A stretch of 64,000 bases of DNA from a virus. The notes beneath the pieces were generated by a model. It ran no database searches. It was not told the origin of the DNA and saw only the letters and a program-made list of their open reading frames with translations. Positions 43,468-50,441 of the stretch are shown piece by piece; position 1 is the first letter of the stretch; every line of letters begins with the position of its first letter. Where the stretch lies: positions 1-64,000 of the IMG/VR virus record IMGVR_UViG_3300005613_000002, one strand, 5' to 3'. The position numbers and the translations under genes are program-made.

Positions 43468-43602
43468 TGGGGAGAATCGGATTCGAACCGATAATCTATT
43501 GATTTCAACTCAATTGCTTTAACCTATTACTGTAAACACTAATAGTTCTCTTTTAAAGAGTAATGAGATAGTATTATTTGTTTTTGTTTTTGCTATCTCC
43601 CC
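43468..43602 (-). tRNA. tRNA-like gene split by an insertion in the D-arm
   Basis: The 5' acceptor strand GGGGAGA (43602-43596), then TA-GC, pairs 7 of 7 with TCTCCCC (43475-43469), which follows a good T-arm ATCGG-TTCGAAT-CCGAT. Between GC and the D-loop string AGGTTAAAGC lie about 65 extra bases that include an alternative hairpin (GAGATAG / CTATCTC), a CTCTT-TAA-AAGAG hairpin and repeat copy C. The anticodon stem ATTGA / TCAAT has loop GTTGAAA, giving UGA if read normally, but the variable loop is short for tRNA-Ser. No CCA is encoded. Intron, degenerate tRNA or tRNA-like ncRNA are all possible. Confidence 0.55.
43527..43551 (-). repeat. Array repeat element, copy C
   Basis: Minus strand AGAGAACTATTAGTGTTTACAG then TAA. 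It lies inside the split tRNA-like gene. CTATTA before and TAATAG after can form a hairpin with loop GTGTTTACAG. Confidence 0.75.
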
Positions 43603-43835
43603 ATTTATTAAATCCTGTAATTTTAATTAATACTTTATGTTTCTCTCTTTTCAGTAGCGTACATATCTCGTTAATCCTAAATTACAGAATTATTTTTTTA
43701 AATCTAAGCACCATGCCATTTCATAGGTATTAAAACCGCCAAAATTGGGGGTCTGCTTAAATTTATTTCATTATTTTAAAGAACTTTAAGCCAGTTACGT
43801 TTACATAAAGTAAAGAGGCTTTACTGACTATCATG

Positions 43836-43923
43836 TAGCGGGAGAGGGATTCGAACCCCCGTTAAACCTTATTCAGGACTCCGTGCTTATGAGACAGGTG
43901 AGATACCGCTTCTCCATCCCGCA
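43836..43923 (-). tRNA. tRNA-Met(CAU)-like, initiator-type acceptor, long variable region
   Basis: Acceptor pairing uses TGCGGGA with TCCCGCT. Positions 2-7 pair and 1-72 do not, as in initiator tRNAs. D-arm GAGA-AGCGGTA-TCTC. Anticodon loop CTCATAA gives CAU. T-arm GGGGG-TTCGAAT-CCCTC. The anticodon stem has one C-C mismatch and the variable region is about 20 bases, longer than normal. No CCA encoded. Sequence start GCGGGATGGAG recalls bacterial initiator tRNA. Confidence 0.65.
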
Positions 43924-43966
43924 ATATATTTTTTATAAAAGGATAGTTTATTTGTTATATGTTGTT

Positions 43967-44040
43967 TTTACAAAGTTGGATTTGAACCAACGGCATACTG
44001 CTTATAAGGCAATCACTCTAACCGACTGAGTTATTTGTTA
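43967..44040 (-). tRNA. tRNA-Ile(UAU)
   Basis: Complete cloverleaf: acceptor TAACAAA with TTTGTAA (one A-A mismatch), D-arm ACTC-AGTCGGTTA-GAGT, anticodon stem ATTGC / GCAGT with loop CTTATAA (UAU), T-arm GTTGG-TTCAAAT-CCAAC. It would read AUA, a frequent codon in this AT-rich genome. No CCA encoded. Repeat copy D overlaps its first bases. Confidence 0.85.
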
Positions 44041-44062
44041 CTGTAATAACAATTAGTTTCCT
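44038..44062 (-). repeat. Array repeat element, copy D
   Basis: Minus strand GGAAACTAATTGTTATTACAG then TAA. It forms a perfect TTGTTA / TAACAA hairpin with loop TTACAG, and the right arm is also the 5' acceptor strand of the tRNA-Ile. Confidence 0.72.
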
Positions 44063-44108
44063 TTAATATTTTCATCATTTTATATGAACGTTTTGTCCTA
44101 AGACGATA

Positions 44109-44139
44109 CAAATGTAAACATTATTTTTTAATATACAAC
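44109..44139 (-). promoter_or_regulatory. Bacteroidota-type promoter of the tRNA array
   Basis: Minus strand GTTG (44139-44136), 19 bases, TACATTTG (44116-44109), the TTTG-N19-TAnnTTTG pattern. It lies about 70 bases before the tRNA-Ile. Confidence 0.68.
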
Positions 44140-44176
44140 ACTTTTTATAAAAAAATTTAAATTATACGTCTGGGAT

Positions 44177-44185
44177 TATAAATAC
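44177..44185 (-). promoter_or_regulatory. Late-promoter-like motif GTATTTATA
   Basis: An exact copy between the helicase stop (44225) and the tRNA array, giving the array a possible late start in addition to the host-type promoter. Confidence 0.45.
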
Positions 44186-44224
44186 ATAAATAATTTCAAA
44201 AAGTTTATAAATTTTAATAAATTT

Positions 44225-46018
44225 TTATTCTTTTTTTGTAACCACTTGATTCTTACGTTCTTCGATTAGTCTATCTCTAATACTAATCTGTTTTGAATAT
44301 ATATCATCAGGGTCAATAAAATCATCTTCGGAAACCTCAACAATTGGTTCAGTATTGTTTTTTAGTTCTACTTTCTCATTTTCAATATTAATTGACTCAA
44401 CATCTGACTTAACAGTTTCATCCTTAATAAGATTAGCACCTTCTTTAATTGGTTCATTTTCTTTTTTTATCTTATTATATTGCTCCAACATATCATTTAG
44501 AGGCTCATTTACTGGTTCATTTACAGTATCATTATTTGCTTTACCAATAATTTCACCTTCAGTAATTTGACTTGCAGCAACATGTACTTTACTCATATTA
44601 CTTTCTAATTTATCAATATCTGTAGAATCATGATGTTTTTTACCTTGATTTAATTTATCGTATTTATATCTATCATCTTCAATTCTAATTTCCATTGTAT
44701 CATTATTGAATATACAATTTTCAAAAGTCTGTCCATCAGCAGCAAACCTAGCTTTAATAATTCTAATATTAGCTAATTGTGATACTTTTTGGTCTGGAGT
44801 TTTTGCAACACTCATAAAAAAGTGAGCTTTTTGTATTCTTTTAATACTACCACCACTTTGATGTGCTTCAACATATTCAGCATCAAAACCTGAACGATTA
44901 GATTGTATTGCAGTCCATGCTGGAATATCGAAATCAGAAGATAATGTCTCAAAACCTTTAATAATGGCAAGTTCAGCTTCATTCCTGTCTGCGGTTTTTT
45001 TATGTGATTCAAGACAATCAAGATAATCTAACACCAACATATCGAATTTATAACCAAATTTTTTCTCATGCGATAACATCCAATTACGTACATCAGTAAT
45101 TGTTGTATTTTCTTGACTAAATTTCTTGATTATTAATTTACCTCTGTTTGTTTCTTTAGCAACACCATGTATGATTTCTTTAATTTTAGCATTTTCAATA
45201 TCATCATCCATTTTACTTAATGCGACTTTTGACCATATTGTATAATGCTTACGTTTTACCTGATCTTTAGTATCTTCAAATATGATTTGTGCAACATTAT
45301 ATTCACCAAGATATGCTGTATTTGCAATTTTCGTTAAAATTGTTGTTTTACCAACACCACTAGGTGTAAGTATTACACCAATTTCACCTTTACCTAATCC
45401 ACCACCAGTTAATGAATCTATAACTTCAATACCTGTTGGTATTGTTTTCCTAAATTCTTTTCTCAATGTTCTATCAATATTATCGAAAATTTCCTCACAA
45501 TCATCACCAACTTCACCAATTAATGATACTTTTTGAAATTTTTCTTCAATTGTAGTTACTGTATGTTTATTTTTTATTTCACCAGATTTGGTTTTATCGA
45601 TAATAAATTCACCTAATTTTCTATATTCTTGTTGTTTAATGAAATTATTGGTAGCTTTTTGTACTACATCACCATCATTTAATGTTTTTCTATTAATAAC
45701 ATTTTCATTCCATAATTCAACCTGTTTTAAAACACCAAACAATACTTCACTTTCAATTTCATTATTTGGTGCTTTATATCTATTTATTGCTTGGCGTATA
45801 CTCTTATTTTGATAATTTGGGACTTTTTCAAATTCTCTATAAAATTCAATAATTATAATAAAAAATCTTTTAATGTTTGGGTCATCGAAATATTCAATTG
45901 CTAATGATGGTAATACTCTTTCAGCGAATTCTGGTTCAACCAATAATTGCCAAATAAGTTTCAATTGAAATTCATGCCCTAAATATGAAGTAATTGTATT
46001 TTCTGATGTTTTACTCAT
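44225..46018 (-). CDS. 41: Replicative DNA helicase, T4 gp41/DnaB-like
   Basis: 597 residues. An N-terminal helical domain is followed by a RecA-type core: TGIEVIDSLTGGGLGKGEIG, Walker A TPSGVGKTT (218-226), Walker B FDMLVLDYLDCLE (D331) and AIQSNRSGFD. The C-terminal 130 residues are an acidic, Glu/Lys-rich tail absent from core DnaB and possibly a protein-interaction region. In T4, gp41 unwinds DNA ahead of the fork with primase gp61. Primase is not recognised in this window. Confidence 0.9.
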   Translation of the reverse strand: MSKTSENTITSYLGHEFQLKLIWQLLVEPEFAERVLPSLAIEYFDDPNIKRFFIIIIEFYREFEKVPNYQNKSIRQAINRYKAPNNEIESEVLFGVLKQVELWNENVINRKTLNDGDVVQKATNNFIKQQEYRKLGEFIIDKTKSGEIKNKHTVTTIEEKFQKVSLIGEVGDDCEEIFDNIDRTLRKEFRKTIPTGIEVIDSLTGGGLGKGEIGVILTPSGVGKTTILTKIANTAYLGEYNVAQIIFEDTKDQVKRKHYTIWSKVALSKMDDDIENAKIKEIIHGVAKETNRGKLIIKKFSQENTTITDVRNWMLSHEKKFGYKFDMLVLDYLDCLESHKKTADRNEAELAIIKGFETLSSDFDIPAWTAIQSNRSGFDAEYVEAHQSGGSIKRIQKAHFFMSVAKTPDQKVSQLANIRIIKARFAADGQTFENCIFNNDTMEIRIEDDRYKYDKLNQGKKHHDSTDIDKLESNMSKVHVAASQITEGEIIGKANNDTVNEPVNEPLNDMLEQYNKIKKENEPIKEGANLIKDETVKSDVESINIENEKVELKNNTEPIVEVSEDDFIDPDDIYSKQISIRDRLIEERKNQVVTKKE

Positions 46019-46092
46019 GTTATTAATAAATTATGTATGAAAGTGACTGCTGATATAATTAAAATATCAACAGTTACAACTGAATCTTAAAA

Positions 46093-46707
46093 CTAGTACG
46101 TTTTAAGATTTTTCAAAACATTTTGTCGTCTTGAAAATTGGAATTCTCTAATTTCACCAATTGAAAAACCACCATAATTTATCAAATCGTAATCATCCCA
46201 AATGTTTTTTAAATCGCTTGTTTTAATTTTAATAAAAATTTCATCAACAATATCATCAACCACATCAAGAACATCTAATGAATATCTTGCAACAGGATTA
46301 AAACCATCAACATAAAAAATTCTCTCAACTATTGGTTTTTGATTAATATATAAACCAATTTTACATTCAACACCCCTAATCACCTTATTATTACCATTTG
46401 AATCTAAAACCTTATATGTGATAGATTGTGGATTGTATCTCATACTACGTCTTTGTTCGTATGGATACAATTTAATCATATTTTGATTATATTGATAGAA
46501 ATCCAATTCATCAGAAAATACTGTCTCATAACTATTTTTTGATAATATTTTTTGTAATCGAGTTATTGCGCTTGGTAAAATGTCCCTAATATCAATCGAA
46601 TATCTAGTAAGTGGGTTAAAGTTATCAGCATTAAAAGCACACTCACATAATAACACACCCTTTTGATGAAGGGTAAACCTAAATTTATTGTTATCTCTCT
46701 CTGTCAT
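46093..46707 (-). CDS. Hypothetical protein with internally duplicated domain
   Basis: 204 residues made of two similar halves. CECAFNADNFNPLTRYSIDI with RDILPSAI (about 20-47) corresponds to RIFYVDGFNPVARYSLDV with LDVVDDIV (about 123-149). The family is unknown to me. It lies in the replication region between helicase and RNase H genes with its own promoter, so a replication accessory or a small DNA-binding factor is possible. No catalytic motif seen. Confidence 0.6.
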   Translation of the reverse strand: MTERDNNKFRFTLHQKGVLLCECAFNADNFNPLTRYSIDIRDILPSAITRLQKILSKNSYETVFSDELDFYQYNQNMIKLYPYEQRRSMRYNPQSITYKVLDSNGNNKVIRGVECKIGLYINQKPIVERIFYVDGFNPVARYSLDVLDVVDDIVDEIFIKIKTSDLKNIWDDYDLINYGGFSIGEIREFQFSRRQNVLKNLKTY

Positions 46708-46736
46708 TATTAAAAATTGATTATTAATATCTATTA

Positions 46737-46744
46737 CAAATATA
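46737..46744 (-). promoter_or_regulatory. Bacteroidota-type -7 element
   Basis: TATATTTG on the minus strand, matching TAnnTTTG, about 30 bases before the start at 46707. A -33 TTTG at the right distance is only approximate (TTTC). Confidence 0.45.
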
Positions 46745-46774
46745 CCTTAGAATTTTATTAAAAGAAAGTCTTTT

Positions 46775-47827
46775 TTATAAAGTAACTTTATTATTTTTCA
46801 GATATTCCATAAGTAATTGTTTCTCATGTGATATGACTGTATAGAATGGTTCAACATATTGTACAAAAGTACTACCATACACACTTAAAAAGTCATCTTC
46901 CATCATCATTTTATATAAATTCTTACTTCCCCTATCTTCAGGAGATAATGGTAATTCTAATGATAGTAATGCTTCATCAGCATTTTCATCAAGTAATGGC
47001 TCACGTAAATTAACTAATTTAAAATTAGTTTTTAATTGTGGTACACCATTTATTAAATTTTCAAAAACTTTTAATGGTTTCTTTTTATTTAAAACTCTTT
47101 CTTTATTCAAAGAATCTGCCTTTTGACAAATTTCTCTAACAGTCATAGTTTTAAACTTTAACTCTGGGAAATGTTTTAAAAGTGTATTTTCACCCATTCC
47201 TTTTATTCCATGCACATTATCAGCGGTATCACCACAAAGAATTTTCATAATTAATGCATTAGTATAATGGTGATTAAAATGCATAATATAATTTATTTTA
47301 GTCACAGGTTGACTAATATTTGGAAATATGATTGTAATATTTAAATCAAGTAATTGTGCAAAATCTCTATCATTTGAAAATAAAAATATTTCCTCAATAT
47401 TATTATATTTTAAACAATATGCAGCAATTAAATCATCACCTTCAATATTATCAACTTCAATTTGTCTTAAAAATAATTCTTCAACATATGCTTGAACTCT
47501 TAATCTTTGTTTTAATATTGATTCTTCCTTCTCTTTTTCCTTGCGTATTTCAGCAGCAGTTAATTCAATTTTCTTATGCCAATCCTTATTTTTTCGATTT
47601 GCTTTATAATCTCTATCAATACGATATCTATAAACACCACCACCTTCACCATCCCAAGCAACAACGACTTTATTAATCATATGTTCCTTAATTAACTTAC
47701 GTGTTGTGGTTATGAATTGATATAACCCACCAATATGTCCAAATTTCTCAGTGTGTATATCTTTAGCACCATGATATGAACGTTTAAGTAAATAAGAACC
47801 ATCAATTAATAAAGTACGTATTTTCAT
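46775..47827 (-). CDS. rnh: 5'-3' exonuclease / RNase H, FEN family (T4 Rnh-like)
   Basis: 350 residues. Acidic motifs of the FEN/PIN fold are visible: LLIDGSYLLKRSYH, VVAWDGEGGGVYRYRIDRDY, NIEGDDLIAAYC, FSNDRDFAQLL, and the helix-hairpin GDTADNVHGIKGMGENTLL. In T4, Rnh removes RNA primers of Okazaki fragments. It follows the UvsX-like gene by three bases. Confidence 0.9.
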   Translation of the reverse strand: MKIRTLLIDGSYLLKRSYHGAKDIHTEKFGHIGGLYQFITTTRKLIKEHMINKVVVAWDGEGGGVYRYRIDRDYKANRKNKDWHKKIELTAAEIRKEKEKEESILKQRLRVQAYVEELFLRQIEVDNIEGDDLIAAYCLKYNNIEEIFLFSNDRDFAQLLDLNITIIFPNISQPVTKINYIMHFNHHYTNALIMKILCGDTADNVHGIKGMGENTLLKHFPELKFKTMTVREICQKADSLNKERVLNKKKPLKVFENLINGVPQLKTNFKLVNLREPLLDENADEALLSLELPLSPEDRGSKNLYKMMMEDDFLSVYGSTFVQYVEPFYTVISHEKQLLMEYLKNNKVTL

Positions 47828-47830
47828 TGT

Positions 47831-48982
47831 TTATTCTTCAGATTTATCTGTTGGTTCTCTATCAATAAGACTTTCACTAAATGTTTCCTCTATAACATTA
47901 CCATCTTCATCCATTGGCTTTGACTTAAATTCAATATCATCAATAGTTAATGAATCATTATTAAATTTCTTACGGAAAAAAAGTATATGTTCTTTCTTAT
48001 AAGCATTTTCATTATCCTTATCACCATAAATAAAACCATGTGGTGTTGAAATAATTTTACCTTCTAAAGAAATACCACCCCAATCACCATCAACATGGTT
48101 CTTAGCAATATTAACTTTATTTTCAAAACCATAATTTAATTCACGTTTTAATGATGTTGCTGTTACTCTACGAGTTCCATGAGTTAAAATACCACCAAAA
48201 TGATAACTAAGTCTTGAACCAAAATAAGATACTTCACCACCTTTATGTTTAACAACCTTATTCATTGAATCATACCATATCTTCTGAACTGCTGCAAGTG
48301 TTGCTGTATATTCAGAATCAACTTTTCTAGTGCTTGGAATTGCGTGATTAAGTAATGACATAAATGTTTTCTCAAATGCTCCAGCATTCCACATATTATT
48401 ATCTGAGGTATCTTTTTCTAATGCATCAATTGTTTTTATACAATTTAATGTTCCGAATGAATCAATTGCGATAAATATGTTTCGAGGTAATTCCCCACTT
48501 TTTTGCATATCAAGAAAATCATAAATCGCTTTAGATAAATCTTCTATACTTGCCTCTTTTCTATCTTTATTTTGTTTAATTCCGTAATTATCAAGCAAAT
48601 ATTTATTATTAACTAAAAGATATTCACCATCCCAATCAAAACCCATTAATGTTAATCTTTTGTTACCTTCATCAATATTGTTTTCAGTATCAATTATGAT
48701 TGGGAAATCACCCATTTTCTGTGCATTTACAATTGATTTCATTAATGCTGTTGACTTACCAGTATTGGAATATCCACGAAAAAGTGTTACATATCCTCTT
48801 GGAACTCCGGGCATTCCAGTTGCCTCACGTAATCCATCATCAATCGGAATCCAAACTAATGGTTTAGATGGAACTTTATCAGCACCAATTTTTTTCTTAA
48901 AATTATCTAATGAGAATTTTTTTTTGGGTGTTGGTTTGCGCACCTTATCATTTGTAGGCACAGTAATTGTTTTTTTTGCCAT
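47831..48982 (-). CDS. uvsX: UvsX/RecA-like recombinase
   Basis: 383 residues (T4 UvsX: 391). Walker A RGYSNTGKST (69-78), FPIIIDTENN, Walker B IFIAIDSFGTLN (D174), and the loop region VSYFGSRLSYHFGGILTHG. The C-terminus is acidic. It promotes strand exchange for recombination-dependent replication, working with gp32 encoded just upstream. The N-terminus is basic and Lys/Thr-rich. Confidence 0.9.
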   Translation of the reverse strand: MAKKTITVPTNDKVRKPTPKKKFSLDNFKKKIGADKVPSKPLVWIPIDDGLREATGMPGVPRGYVTLFRGYSNTGKSTALMKSIVNAQKMGDFPIIIDTENNIDEGNKRLTLMGFDWDGEYLLVNNKYLLDNYGIKQNKDRKEASIEDLSKAIYDFLDMQKSGELPRNIFIAIDSFGTLNCIKTIDALEKDTSDNNMWNAGAFEKTFMSLLNHAIPSTRKVDSEYTATLAAVQKIWYDSMNKVVKHKGGEVSYFGSRLSYHFGGILTHGTRRVTATSLKRELNYGFENKVNIAKNHVDGDWGGISLEGKIISTPHGFIYGDKDNENAYKKEHILFFRKKFNNDSLTIDDIEFKSKPMDEDGNVIEETFSESLIDREPTDKSEE

Positions 48983-49002
48983 ATAATTCTTTTTATATTA
49001 TT

Positions 49003-49030
49003 AAAAAAGGGAAAATAAATCCCCTTTTTT
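49003..49030 (-). terminator. Intrinsic terminator after gp32-like gene
   Basis: Minus strand AAAAAAGGG / CCCTTTTTT with a 10-base loop, 15 bases after the stop at 49046. Leaky termination would set the ratio of gp32 to UvsX. Confidence 0.8.
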
Positions 49031-49045
49031 AATTATCATTATTTT

Positions 49046-50326
49046 TTAAAATGGTAAGTCATCATAATTATCTGAATCGTTATCAGATGTATCATCAGCA
49101 GGTACAGTATCTATAGGTGTAGTAGCAACTGGCTCAGTTTCCGCTAATACTTGCGCTTTAGGTTTAGTTTCCGCTAAAGCTTGTGCTCCAACATCCATTG
49201 CATCATCCTTATATTCAGTCACTTTAGATTCAGTAATTGTACCAATAGTAACATTATTATTAGTATGTGTTGCAGTAAGATCAGATGCTTGCTCAAAATT
49301 CTTATCAGTATCAGCATCAAGATTACGACTACGATTATTTGCTAATTCTTCCAAATCTGGACGACCCGGGAATACCCAACGTTTATTATTTTGGTCAGAA
49401 TCATCCCAATATGGACTTGTACCACTAACAAGCATCTCTAAATACTCATGAGGTGTAACATTAGGTGCTTTTTTTGGTAAAAACACATCTCTCCAACTAA
49501 TATCATCATCCAACCATTCTCTTGCGATTATTGGGTCTGTATGTAGCTTAGATTTACCTCGATATGTGATAGCTGAAATGGTTTTATATACATGACCATT
49601 AAATTCACTGTCAGCCATCATAATAGTTAAATCAGTTCCATTTTCAGGGTCAGAAAAATCTGCCTTTTGAGTAGAATAATATTCTTCTAAAATTGGAAGT
49701 AACTTATCTAATGAACCTTGATTTCTATAATTGTGTTTAAATCTCCAGAATTTAACACCATCTTTTTCTAATCCTTTATCAATTCCACGAACAATATAAA
49801 ATTTCTTAGCATCCCATTTAATTGCTTCTTTATAAATTTCATCATTTTTCGCTTTAACTTTAAGTTGTGCATCATTCATATTTTCTTTCTTAATTCCCTT
49901 CAATGATGGGTCTTGTTTTGAAAGAAGTTCTTTATGTTTTGCACATGCTGGACATGGTGCTGGCACTAATACTTGATTACCATTCATATCCAAAATAGGT
50001 TTACCTTCACCATCAAGTTTTGGTACTTTTGGGTCATTATGTGCTGGACAATAAACTATTGTCCCATGTTTTTTCTTTCCACCTGATGCATTAGATGTTA
50101 CCACATGGAAAAATGCTTCTTCAATGTGTCGTTTACCTGCTTTAGGTGGTAAAATTCTAAAAATTTCTTTTGGTTTTCGAGGAACAAAATATTTAGCTAA
50201 TAAGTCCTCTCGTGATTTTCTTCCACCGCCTTGAGTTTGTTTTTTTTGAAATTCGGTGAACATTTTTTTCAATTGAGATAAATCACCACCTTGGGTGTTC
50301 ATCTGGTTTCCATTTTGATTTTCCAT
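49046..50326 (-). CDS. 32: Single-stranded DNA-binding protein, T4 gp32-like
   Basis: 426 residues, longer than T4 gp32 (301). Zinc ligands are C93 and H96 (VYCPAHND) and C125 and C128 (PCPACAKH). The basic N-terminal part contains KSREDLLAKYFVPRKPKEIF. The C-terminus is acidic and ends DNYDDLPF, the interaction tip typical of SSBs. It coats single-stranded DNA and recruits polymerase, helicase and recombinase. Own host-type promoter and a following terminator fit its high expression. Confidence 0.9.
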   Translation of the reverse strand: MENQNGNQMNTQGGDLSQLKKMFTEFQKKQTQGGGRKSREDLLAKYFVPRKPKEIFRILPPKAGKRHIEEAFFHVVTSNASGGKKKHGTIVYCPAHNDPKVPKLDGEGKPILDMNGNQVLVPAPCPACAKHKELLSKQDPSLKGIKKENMNDAQLKVKAKNDEIYKEAIKWDAKKFYIVRGIDKGLEKDGVKFWRFKHNYRNQGSLDKLLPILEEYYSTQKADFSDPENGTDLTIMMADSEFNGHVYKTISAITYRGKSKLHTDPIIAREWLDDDISWRDVFLPKKAPNVTPHEYLEMLVSGTSPYWDDSDQNNKRWVFPGRPDLEELANNRSRNLDADTDKNFEQASDLTATHTNNNVTIGTITESKVTEYKDDAMDVGAQALAETKPKAQVLAETEPVATTPIDTVPADDTSDNDSDNYDDLPF

Positions 50327-50372
50327 AATTAATATATTTCAGTATTATTATTTCAGTAATTAAACATTGCTA

Positions 50373-50404
50373 CAAATATAGCCTTCATTTTATATAAATA
50401 CAAG
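50373..50404 (-). promoter_or_regulatory. Bacteroidota-type promoter of gp32-like gene
   Basis: CTTG (50404-50401), 20 bases, TATATTTG (50380-50373) on the minus strand. The late-type motif overlaps its upstream part. Confidence 0.68.
50393..50401 (-). promoter_or_regulatory. Late-promoter-like motif GTATTTATA
   Basis: An exact copy overlapping the upstream part of the gp32 promoter, 67 bases before the start. Confidence 0.4.
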
Positions 50405-50441
50405 TGTTTTTAAAAAAATACTTTGTTTTTTTTATTCGGTT

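Noticed and set aside
43468-43602. Self-splicing group I or II intron in a tRNA
   Set aside because: The insert is only about 65 bases and has no room for a catalytic core.
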